Assembly (NCBI GenBank): GCA_037126765.1
Contig: JBBCBC010000002.1
Coordinates: 46,442,889 to 46,506,888 of the forward strand
DNA length: 64,000 nt
Direction of reading: 5' to 3'
Origin: Stenogyne calaminthoides
Lineage: Eukaryota; Streptophyta; Magnoliopsida; Lamiales; Lamiaceae
The first letter of the stretch is position 1; the number at the start of each line of letters is the position of its first letter. The notes beneath the pieces are model-generated. The model worked only from the letters and a program-made list of their open reading frames with translations, was not told the DNA's origin and did no database searches. The position numbers were made by a program, and so were the translations under genes. Positions 35,745 to 46,226 of this stretch are shown in pieces.

Positions 35745-37645
35745 GACAATAACCACGGGATACAGTCGCAAGGATCATTCCATCGTGATTCCAAGTAGCA
35801 AAACTGGGGTGGCCCGGATCTGCTAATTAGCACAAACTCAATTATAGTTTTTATATGTTGATACATGTATATATGAAGAGTTGAAAGTAAGACTGATGAG
35901 TAAAGCAGGGACTTTCGTAAATATGAAATAACTTTTTGTGCCAACTTTTTTTGATAGGAAACAGAATTTTATTGCTGTAAGAAATGAAAAAGGGATGAGA
36001 AATCCCTTGTGGTAGCTAACAAACAGCCAAACAAACAAAAATTACAAAGCCAAATTCCAACTCATTAATTATTAATTATTAAGAAAAGAAAGGCAAATAA
36101 ACAACTTTTAAATGAGACCTAAAAAGCTACTCTATACTTCAACCTACCCATGCATCATCCTCTGATTCCAGCATTCTTCTATTCCCTTCTAACCTCAGTG
36201 ACCAACACAATGTATGATATACTAATTTATTCATTCATTTCAAACCAAAGAAAGCTCGAAAAAAGGCTGATTAGGGGTATAACTGTGGAATCAACTCATA
36301 GTCAGTAACTTCCACTGAGCAATAAAATTTCAAAATGGTGACATCTTGCATTGATTAAAAATGTATTTTTGTCGCATCAGAAAAATCCCCATGCAGAGAA
36401 CCATCTCATTGGGATCCGAATCAAATGGGACAGGACTCCTTAGTTAAATCAGATGGGAGTAGGTATGAGGATTCCTGGTTCCTTGAAGCATCAAATGAGA
36501 TGGGGGACTCCTCGATTAAATCGTGGTTGGGAGAGGGGATGGGGATACCCAATTCCTTGAGGTGGGGACGTTTTTATTGTTTTGATAACAATATATAATT
36601 ATTTAGGTTATCCTAACTCATTTTTTTCTTTTTTAATATCCCATTCCTTCAATTCTCCTGAGGAATAGAAATCAAAATAAGTGGTTATTCATGGAATATA
36701 GTATTTCTCATGAAGATTGTTACTTAAACCTCCCTTCACTGTATCAACAATTTAAATCTCATTAATCATGAGTAAAATTACTGAAATGTACAATTAGGCT
36801 AGTAGCAAACCAAAACAACAGAACATGCTGTGTTCCTGATTACCACACTCTGCACACCAGAGCCATCCACTGCATTTGCTACAGGAACTGCTATCAGGAT
36901 TTATAGGTGTTACTATAGCATTTAAAGTGCAAGCAATCTCCAAAGAACCTCCTAATATTATTTCTGATATGCCTCATGTTTAACCCCCTCCAGTATCCTT
37001 TTATTTTTTGTCGGTACACAATGTTTAAGTATGACCTCATGACGTGAAGACTGAAGAGTAAGTAAAAAAAAAAAACAAGAATCGTGGCAAGAAAAAGTCT
37101 TCAAGATATTTTTTTTACATAGTACCAGGTAGGAATCTTGTCTACATGTCTAACTATGAATAGTGTCCTAACTCTTTGAAAAGGTTAAGCATTTTTCATC
37201 GATGCTAACAAGGTAGAAGGTGCTAGCTTCGTTATATCTTATGCTGGAACCATAAGAGACCAAATAAACTAAAGATACCCCCCCAAGAACATGAACAAAA
37301 ATACATATAAATTGATATAAAATTGTTGCACGTACCTACTGGCTACTACCACATAAGAAATTTTACACAGTGATTTGACTAATTCACCTTTAGTTAACAC
37401 TTTATTCCTACGTCTAGATACCGTACAGGGACTAGTAGTTTGTCAAGCGTTGTAGTCATCTCCATTTTTGTCCTTGTACAATAAAAGTCATAGCAACATC
37501 AGACAACACATTATAAAACCAAAAGAAGCATAAAACTTATATAAACACACTTCATTTCATTTTAGCTGAAAGGAGAAAAACAAGTTCTCAATTGAACATT
37601 TGTAAGAAACGTATAAACGAAGTACCTTGCAAAGAATACCAAAAT
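35745..37645. other. Spacer between WRI copies B and C
   Basis: About 1.9 kb. 36400-36560 is a G-rich patch with repeated GGGACTCCT, GATTAAATC and GGGGAT words of unknown origin. 37060-37645 resembles the upstream DNA of copy B and includes a TATA box TATATAAA at about 37538. No other gene. Confidence 0.45.
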
Positions 37646-39222
37646 ATGGCAACGTTCTTGACTGAAAGTGACGAGCACAGAAAGAGGCACCACACATGCA
37701 TGAAAGAAAGTGAGGCTTCTCAAGCCAAGCCTGTCAAGCGTCAAAGAAGGGATACAAAACCTTTTATGCATGGAAACACCGAACAAATACGGCTACAAGA
37801 ATGTGTTCTTGACTCAACTTCTGTTACGAAAACTGTTAAGCGAAGCTCAAGATTTCGAGGCGTCAGTAGGCATAAATGGACAGGAAGATACGAAGCACAT
37901 CTGTGTGACAAGCTTACGTGGAATGTAACTCAAAAGAAAAAGGGGAACAAGTCTATCTTGGTGAGTATTCATTCTTTTCCAGCATTAACTTTGACAGTTT
38001 TGTCATATGAATTCCACTTTTAAGACATAAACTTAGGCTTACATTTATCAAATCTCCTCAGGTGCCTATGATAGCGAGGAAGATGCAGCAAGAGCTTATG
38101 ATTTAGCAGCATTGAAGTATTGGGGTTCATCAACTTTCACCAATTTTCCTGTAAGTATATTAAACATATCATACGCACCACCATTGGTTGCACTCTCAAA
38201 TACTTACCGATCCTTGACAATTGCTGCAGATATCAGATTATGAAAAAGAACTTCAAACTATGCAGACTGCCACAAGAGAAGAGTACCTAGCTTCGTTGAG
38301 AAGGTACAGTTGAGTTTAAATACTTATCCTTCTGGTGTGATGAAAACCAGATGTTTTCACAGTGTTGAAATGGATTATTAACTAATCAAAATCTTCCATA
38401 TCGCAGAAAAAGCAGTGGGTTTTCAAGAGGGGCTTCTATGTACAGAGGAGTCGCTAGGTACATAATCCAGAAAATACAATAAACTTCTCCTTTACTGTAT
38501 ATCTTTGCCAATAATCTAAACGTACGAATGAAAATGAATGCAGACAACATCAGAATGAAAGATGGGAAGCGAGAATAGGAAGAGTCTTTGGCAATAAGTA
38601 CCTCTACCTCGGCACTTACAGTAAGTAAAATAAATCTATTAAAGCACGAGAATGAAACTGAGTAAAATATGGATTCAATATCAGACCATGATTAGCAAAT
38701 TATAATCTAATATTGCAAACTATTGCTGATAGTAATGTAAAATATATATGTGCAGGCACCCAGGAAGAAGCTGCTCGAGCATACGACATTGCAGCAATAG
38801 AATACAGAGGAATTAATGCAGTCACTAATTTTGATTTGAGTACCTACATTGGACGGTTAAAGCCAGGAACAGATAATTTAATTTCTGTTCAGGAAACAAA
38901 ATTAAGCACAAAATCTCAAATTTCCTACTTACCAACAAAACGTCAAATTAATTCCATAAATAAGCAAGAGAAGCATGGAAGATATATCCCCTTTAGTTCA
39001 TGCGCAAAGTCTTCATCTCCTACAGCATTGGGGCTGCTCCTTAGGTCTTCGATATTCAGAGAACTGGTTGAGAAGAACTCAAATATGTCTGAAGAAGAGA
39101 GTGACGACGAAAACACCAAGAACCTGCAACAAGCTGGTAGTAATGATGAAAGTGGGAATACATTCTACAGCATTCCATTTTCAAACTATTCCAATAGCCA
39201 CTGGATTGAGTTGCAAGGATAA
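37646..39222 (+). CDS. WRI-type AP2 transcription factor, copy C, frameshift in first AP2
   Basis: Exons: 37646-37960, 38062-38150, 38230-38303, 38407-38457, 38544-38620 and 38756-39222, in the same layout as copy B (no micro-exon intron; an intron inside the second AP2). The first AP2 has FRGVSRHKWTGRYEAHLCDK, with cysteine replacing a nearly invariant tryptophan (HLWDK). Just after it, GGGGAAC lacks one A relative to copy B, so the frame is lost before the VYL codons. The second AP2 remains canonical apart from the first residues (QHQNERWEARIGRVFGNKYL). The tail keeps SPTALGLLLRSSIFRELVEK and ends SHWIELQG. Together the W to C change and the frameshift suggest the first domain is decaying, unless the shift is a sequence error. 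Confidence 0.82.
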
Positions 39223-40309
39223 CTCCATTATAAAATTCTCAGTTGTGGATATATGTATGTATGAAAAGTTTCTTTATTTTTCGGTTTTCCCCCTTTTGAA
39301 GAAAATTTTGACTCTGTCTGTGTCAATGGCACTGTAAGAAAAGCATAACACCATAGTAAACAGTTTTGAAATATATCTTCATCATTGGAAGAATTTACTT
39401 TTGCAGCTCTTCTTGAGCTGTGTGATGATTTTCAAGTTGTTGCCAGAAAAAAGTATGAAAGTGGTTATCCACACATAAGAGCAGGACTTCCAGTCTCCTG
39501 TTCGATACTCATACTCGCACCCTAGCCTCTTAAAATTCAACCATTAATTTCAAATTAAAAAAATCTTCAAACAGATTCAGGCTGGTAACCGAATTTGAAA
39601 GCAGATCATAGGGAACTGAAATAAAATTGGAATCTGTGGGTGAAAAATCAAAATGTATTATCTGATTCATGTTCATTCTTGGGCATTTTTATTTATTTAT
39701 TTCCTGAGGACAACATTAAAACATTGACAAAACATTTAATAGGCAAAACCTTGAACCAAAATACAACCAGTGGAAAATGAATGTCCTGCAGATGATTGAG
39801 ACAATGCATTTTGTTCATATATAATACTGAACACGTATGTTGAAACCTAAAAATCCCTTCTGGAAAAAATTGGACGAATAAAAAAAGCCTCATAAATGAA
39901 TTTTTTTAGATCTGCAACGCATTCGATGTCGGCAGAACTTGTTAAACAGTTAGCAGATTACAACATCTGTACTATAGACACTAGAGATGCAGAATGTTAA
40001 ACTACACAACTGAAATGGTTCACTCCTATGGTGTTCTATTTGTTTAATCCTCAAAAGACACAGAAAAAGTTAATAGTGCAACCTATTGCTGGCCAAATTC
40101 TAGCAGAGTAACACACCATGATCCATCGTAGCGAGGTTGCCAACATATCAGAGCATGAAGAAAGAAGAAAACTGGTATGTAGGCCAATCAATGTAAAATC
40201 AAACAACACCTTTTTTCTCGAGAAAATGAATTATACATTCTGAGCAAGTGTATGGTCTCTCCATTTGAAATACAGAAGTGTCGATTCAGAAATGCTAAGC
40301 CTAACAACT
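39223..40309. other. Intergenic between WRI copy C and the membrane protein
   Basis: Convergent 3' ends of two genes. AT-rich; no gene or clear repeat seen. Confidence 0.4.
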
Positions 40310-42313
40310 TCAAAACTGTTTCCTCTTGTTCCGAAACAGCTTGTCTTTTTTTGCATACAAATAGAAAAAAGCAAAGAAAATCCCAACAGACAACATAGCA
40401 GAAGTCCATGGGAATGGTGGATCCCTAAAGCAAACAAGCGACGCCTCTAACTCTTGAGATGCCTCATAAACGAGAGTGTGGATGGCATACAGGTCGTGAT
40501 CAGAGGACCTCAGATAATATAGAGCCATCTCATAATCGAAATGTGATATAGCAGAAATTGACTTGTCCAGCTTGTACCTAAACAAGTTCCACCTCTGGTA
40601 AAATTCAGTTCGTTGATTCTGTTTTAGAATTTTTCTATCACCTCCGTGTGCAACAATCGACTCAAGAACATCAATTCCAGCTGTAATGCTATAATTCAGT
40701 GTTGTCAGAAGAACATTTCTCCTAGCAGCATCCTTCTGAACAAAGGACAACGAAGATATCTCTGAAAAAGGCCCAAATGGCGTTTGTCCAACACTCCATG
40801 TGTAGTCCACAAGAGAGCTGTTATGCCTAGAGCTCCAAACCAGATGTGTGGGTGAAACCCCCCACATACTTTGCAAAATAGATCCCACTAGCGGTCTTTC
40901 AAGTTCCCGTGTCTGTGTGAAAACATGATGGCCGTTACAACTATAGTCACTCACAGTCTGTGTGCTCTTCGTCCTAACAGCTATTACCATATCTTTAAAC
41001 GCCACAGACTGGTGAAATCGATCGAGCAACAGAATCATATTGACATCAAGATCAAATACATACACAGGAAGAACTCTGCCAAACTCCTCCTCAGGCAACT
41101 CACCTACCCTTCTAAACTCCTCCACCGATTCCAAGATTGTCTGGTGCAAACGCTTCGAGTCCAAATACTCACTGACAATCAAAGTGTAGTTATCAAACAA
41201 GTACCTAGAAGTGTAAGATGTGGTAGCCCTCGCGATAGCAAACGAGCAAATGGAGCACTCAAAGAACTTCACCTCATATTTCCTAAAGCTCAAACTCTGA
41301 TCCCTCAACAACAGCTCATGATTATTAACCTCATCCATAAAAGTCCTCTCTATCGAATCCCAATCTAACCCCGCACTACCACCATCCCCATGTATATGAA
41401 CAAATTCAACAATCAATTTATTCTCCATAGGCACAGGAATTCTCAAAGAGGGGACGAGAAGTACCTGATAAGCACTCCACACCAGCGAAGCCAAATCGGA
41501 AAGCAACGCCTTCTGCGACTTAGGCCGGCCATGTAGCGCTGCCAATGGATGAAACTCGCCCTTCGGCAAGACGCCATCGCCCGATAAAGCCGGCCCGTAG
41601 TCCACCGGTCCAGCTCCCAAATCGATCCACATGTAGCGATCTTTTCCGGTCCAGACGCTGCCTAAGCATTTGGTAAAACCCGGCGAGCTGTCGCCAGGGG
41701 TGTAGCTGTACGCGTACGGTTTACCTTGCGATCCGAGATGGATAATGTAGATGTGGAAGGAGTTACTGTGCTTCTCCTTTTCGAAGTCATCGTGGATAAT
41801 TTGATCGATGATGGAGTGAGGGACGGGGGCGAGGGGGGATCGGAGGGGGGAGGGGGAGGAGGTGAGATGCGAATTAATGGCGGATGAGAGGGACGCGGAG
41901 AGAGAAGGATGGGACAACGAGGGGGTTAGGTGGAGGGAATGGGAGAGGGAGAGGTGGTGGCCGGAGGGGGCGAAGGGGGTGATGACGTGGAAGAGATCGG
42001 AGGTGACGGCGGAGGAGATGAAGGAGGCGAGAATGGAGGGGGCGGAGGGGGTGAAGGTGGGGCCGACTAGGTGGACTGTGACGGGGATGGGGAGATTGAG
42101 GGAAAGGAGGGAGGTGGGGATTGGGGGGTAGGTGGGGGAGGGATGGGCAAGGGGTTTTTTCAGGGTGGAGGGGAGAGAGGAGAAGGAATCGTTGGCGGCT
42201 AGTGGATCTTTCCGGGCTTGCTGGTTGAGGAAAGAGTCCAGCCCGATGATTGGGGCGGCGGAGGCAGCGGCGATGAGGAGGAGGAGAAAGAGGAGCACGG
42301 CGGCTGGGGGCAT
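40310..42313 (-). CDS. Plant type I membrane protein, 667 residues, single exon, unknown function
   Basis: A single uninterrupted frame. The N-terminus MPPAAVLLFLLLLIAAASA is a clear signal peptide. A proline- and serine-rich stretch follows (to about residue 170), then a long, presumably lumenal domain of mixed composition with several NxS/T sites and cysteines. Near the C-terminus is one hydrophobic span (AMLSVGIFFAFFYLYA), and the short tail ends NKRKQF, which fits the KxKxx retrieval signal for the endoplasmic reticulum. It resembles the Arabidopsis membrane protein family of At3g28720 and At5g58100 (the latter linked to pollen exine formation); I recall this family only roughly, so take it as a lead. 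The first 450 bases of the gene are very GC-rich and C-heavy compared with the rest. Overlapping frames on the plus strand are shadows. Confidence 0.88.
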   Translation of the reverse strand: MPPAAVLLFLLLLIAAASAAPIIGLDSFLNQQARKDPLAANDSFSSLPSTLKKPLAHPSPTYPPIPTSLLSLNLPIPVTVHLVGPTFTPSAPSILASFISSAVTSDLFHVITPFAPSGHHLSLSHSLHLTPSLSHPSLSASLSSAINSHLTSSPSPLRSPLAPVPHSIIDQIIHDDFEKEKHSNSFHIYIIHLGSQGKPYAYSYTPGDSSPGFTKCLGSVWTGKDRYMWIDLGAGPVDYGPALSGDGVLPKGEFHPLAALHGRPKSQKALLSDLASLVWSAYQVLLVPSLRIPVPMENKLIVEFVHIHGDGGSAGLDWDSIERTFMDEVNNHELLLRDQSLSFRKYEVKFFECSICSFAIARATTSYTSRYLFDNYTLIVSEYLDSKRLHQTILESVEEFRRVGELPEEEFGRVLPVYVFDLDVNMILLLDRFHQSVAFKDMVIAVRTKSTQTVSDYSCNGHHVFTQTRELERPLVGSILQSMWGVSPTHLVWSSRHNSSLVDYTWSVGQTPFGPFSEISSLSFVQKDAARRNVLLTTLNYSITAGIDVLESIVAHGGDRKILKQNQRTEFYQRWNLFRYKLDKSISAISHFDYEMALYYLRSSDHDLYAIHTLVYEASQELEASLVCFRDPPFPWTSAMLSVGIFFAFFYLYAKKDKLFRNKRKQF

Positions 42314-42754
42314 TTTGGCGATGGAGGGTGGAGTGGAGTGGACCGATGGGGGCTTTGAAGTGAAGGGGATTGACTTGGTGAGAGTGGAACAAGGAAAGAA
42401 GGTTGGTCGATTGTGATTTTTTTTTTTTTTCTTTTTTAGGAAAACAGTAAAATATTAGTAATTTATTTTCTTGATTTTGATCGATTTAAGTGTTAAATCT
42501 TGCATATGAGCCGTTGGAATTCCACAAAAGAAAAAAAAGATTGAGACGATTGGTGAAGCATGGATAGAAAAGACATCATCTTATTGTAAATTTTTATTAA
42601 TAATTAACATTAAAATCCATAGTTTAGAAGTTTGCAACAAAAAATAAATCCAGGAGAAGGAACGATTTGCTTGCAACTACTGAAATTTGACCACTATTAC
42701 TTTCTATTTTCCTGCAAAATCAATTTAAATAAATTCTCAAAATAAAATCAACTA
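42314..42754. other. Intergenic between membrane protein and F-box gene
   Basis: Promoter side of the membrane protein gene meets the 3' end of the F-box/WD40 gene. Includes a T-run at 42418-42430. Nothing else recognised. Confidence 0.4.
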
Positions 42755-45656
42755 CTACTGCCAATCTTGTTCAGAATCACTACCACCCGAATTGGAATCC
42801 CAGAACTTGGAACAGGACGGACTTTCTTCCGATGCATCCGTTGAGAAATAACAAGTAGCAGTCTTGAAATCCCTGACACACACTCTGGCAGTTTCTTCGT
42901 CAACACCACCGGAAGTAACAATTCGACACCCATCAACGGCTATTGCTGAGCATCCAGAGGGTTGATCTGAAGCAGAAGCAATGAAGGAGTTTGTGCGTTT
43001 ACCAGTATCCACTTCCCAAACATTGACATATGGATCATCTGGTCCACCCGTAACGATCTTGAATGAATCCATGAACACATGCTTTATAGGGCCAACATGC
43101 CCATCCAGTTCAACACTTGGTTTGGAAACACTCCTGATATCCCATAGCATTGCTCTGCCAATCATTTACACATAATTAATATGTAACTACGAGAAGCATC
43201 TTCATAATAACTGTTCCCTCTTAATTTCAATGGATATTAAATGTACATTACCAGCATCAATGAATCCCACGAGGATATAGCAGAGTGAAAATTGAGGAAT
43301 TCAGATATAACACGCAAATATGCAGCAAATAAAAGTTCATTACCTGTCAGTTTCACCTATACAAAATGTAGATTTTGTGGGCAATATTTCAAACGTATGT
43401 ACTTTTGTGTGCTGGTCTAAAGTGAATTTTTTATGCATTGTTCTAAAATCAACTGCTGTTACGGAGGAGCCAGCAGCAACATAGAGCAGTGATTCATGGC
43501 ATTTAATACCCACAGGTCCAAGGGGTCCCACACAACTTGATGAACGAATAGAAGATGATACTGTCATAGTGTCCCAGACCCTAACCTATCAATTACTTGT
43601 GGTTAGAAGGCACAACAGTCCATGGAAACACACAAACAAACCCAGATGGCCAGATCCAACATAATAAATTAATAATCATACATGACACAATTCAATAGAC
43701 CCAATATGTGGTCGCTTTTAGTCTCAGAGAAGTCCATTCAATGAAAACCATCGGAAGTTAAAGACTAGGAAGTGGGGGACGGGAACCTGTATACGAAAAT
43801 ACAAACAATGTGAGCATTTTCACAAAGAGTAGATTACCTTACCATTCTTTGCAATGCTGACTAACAGAGATGATTTGTGCCTGACAAGAGAAAAGAGCAT
43901 AAACTTTAAGGTAAATGCCAACGGGTATTAGTTACAGGGATGAATCAAAGAGAAAGATAAAAAAACAACAGGAAAACATACCCAGCAACAGACATCAGTG
44001 ATACAGCCTTATCATGCCCATGAAGTGTGGCCTTCAAAGCATGTTGGCCTCATTTTCCAGAGGAGAAAATGGACCAGAGGCGGACTGTTCCATCTTCACC
44101 TCCACTAGCAAATATTTTTCCAGTATCATCACCCAATAGTTTATCTGAGAGCGTAAGCACTGGGCCACTATGTCCTTTGAAGCATCGGTTCCCTCCCTAA
44201 GAATCACAGACATATGAACTTAAGGGTAATTTATCAGATGTAATAAATGTGAATTTTGTATCTGTCAACTATGGAAAGCTATAGACAACCCAATTTTCAG
44301 GGGAGCTTAAATTGGGATTGAGAAGTAATTAGAGTGGCTACGGGGCTATTTCGTATTTGTAGATAAATTTGCCACATATGCTCCTCATGATACCTTTGAC
44401 CACAGGCGAACACAATGATCATTGCTTGATGTTATCAGAATACTATCATCTCTTTCAGAATCACTTTGATGTAGGTATGCCTCACTGGATGAAAACAATC
44501 TGCAGATCACACGATTATGGTCAACACTCCGAATAACAATTTGCAAATATCTAGAATAGTAAAGCCAAAGCTTCCAGAGAAAGGTTTGCCCACATCACTT
44601 ATATCAAAATATTGCATCTATATAGTTAATCTTTCATATGATACAAAGGTTATGCTCAAAACCTTCTTCCCTTGCACTTAAAGTATGAGAATGAGTAATT
44701 GCAAATAGTTGAAAACCCAATACATTGTACTAAAGAAGAGAAATAGAAAAATTCCTAACCTCACACAAGTAACTCTAGCATTATGGTTACCACGAAGTGA
44801 GCAAGACATACCTCCATCGATGATGCTGTCATTCTGCAAGGAGTGTACGGATGTACCCTAGAAATGTAATCCAGTTGAACAAACTAATTTTATCAACACA
44901 ATAATTGATCATGATGAACAAGTAAAGAGAAATGAACAAAATTAACGAAAAGGGCTCCAGGTTTGAGTTGAAAGCAAGTACCTGCGAGAATATAATGTTG
45001 TTTTTGTCGAACAATAAGTGGTGTGGAGGTTTTCCAGTAATATATACATCATTAAGTAGGGGATCAACATATTTAAACTGATACAAAGCAGTATGCCTTG
45101 AAAGATAAGCATCCCTAGTGCTGGATGCTTGATTAGACAGAGCACAACCTCCGGCCACTCTTGCCTGCTAATTCCAACAGTAGTAAGAACATATGGGTTT
45201 TTTTTTATATACCAGTAAGAAGTAAGAACTATGGTTGACAAGCAGAAAATGCTACAGGAGAGAGATGCCATATCATAAAACTCATGCAAACAAATGAAAA
45301 CCTAGTCGTAGAATCATCACATATAACATGGTAAAATTGATTTCCTATTGATACAAACGATGTCTCCAAGTTCAAATTCGTTCAAATCGACCAGGATAAA
45401 ACATTTAAATAGCAAAATTTCTATAAATTTCCCAATTTCATGAAATGAAAAAACTCACAACATTAAAAATAAGCGACCTGTAAAGTGATTGCCAAATAGA
45501 ATCAGCGTAGGCGACTTTGTAGAGGTATTTACACGATATGGCCAAGCTGGAGACATCTCGGAGGTTGAGGTAACTCGCGCAGTGAGTCAGGGCATCTATG
45601 TCTAGATTCGTTATGCTCGTGGAGCTCCGACACGATGATGACGGGTCTGCTCGCAT
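42755..45656 (-). CDS. F-box/WD40 repeat protein, damaged by a frameshift and a stop codon
   Basis: Putative substrate adaptor of an SCF ubiquitin ligase, similar to Arabidopsis At3g52030. Exons: 45656-45478, 45164-44982, 44857-44760, 44499-44394, 44196-43982, 43880-43838, 43585-43344 and 43154-42755; 488 codons if repaired. The F-box is at the N-terminus (DALTHCASYLNLRDVSSLAI to DSIWQSLYR). WD40 repeats follow: SSNDHCVRLWSK, FKGHSGPVLTLSDK, ASGGEDGTVRLWS, LHGHDKAVSLMSV, KVRVWDTMT, AMLWDIRS, LDGHVGPIKHVF and YVNVWEVDTG. Two breaks are visible. After RQEWPE (about 45150) the frame is one base short. At 44052-44050 an in-frame TGA stands where GGAAAACGAGGC would code GKRG; this is a CGA to TGA change. 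Two independent lesions make a pseudogene more likely here than for its neighbours. It is divergent from VHA-d. Confidence 0.85.
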
Positions 45657-46226
45657 CTTGATTTCACTTCGAGTTGGGTGTTAGGCGGAAGCTAGGTGGC
45701 GGTGATGGGATGAAGACGGCGGCGCTGGGGCCGCGATGTGATGCCGACGGAGGTGGAAAAAAATGAGAGTAGGTAAGGGTGGTCGACGAAGGAAATAAAT
45801 TAGGATTTCTTTTCCTTAGGGATAGAAGTGGTATTTCAAGGTTGGTGTATTAGTCTATTCGATAAAAATAGTGGGTGAATTAATACGATGGGGTGTACTA
45901 ATTAAAAAAGAGGTGCAGATAACATGGGCCTGCAAAATTTAGCAACTAGATCCGTTACCCATTTTGGCCCATATTTTTGGGCCACGGCCCTGTTAAATAT
46001 CAAATATGCCTCAATTATTAATATAATTATTACCATTTTTATAATATTATCAATTTTTATTTCTGGTATTTTCACAAAAACTCCCCCCCAAACAAAAACC
46101 AGCTTCACTCTTCACCCCATCCCTTCCCTCCGCGACAAATCTCTACCTTAAACTCTTTCAAGCCTTGGGGTTTCTCGAAGGGGATCATATCGAATTTCCT
46201 TCTCCGATCCGCTTCAGATCTGTAGC
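45657..46226. promoter_or_regulatory. Shared divergent promoter of F-box gene and VHA-d
   Basis: Only 570 bases separate two start codons on opposite strands. The region has the two 5' untranslated regions and must supply both promoters. The F-box side is GC-rich (GGCGGCGCTGGGGCCGCGA near 45719). No TATA box stands out on either side. Confidence 0.55.

Noticed and set aside
41862..42416. Open frames opposite and out of phase with the 667-residue protein
   Set aside because: Produced by the GC-rich, low-complexity N-terminal coding region; no domain and biased composition.
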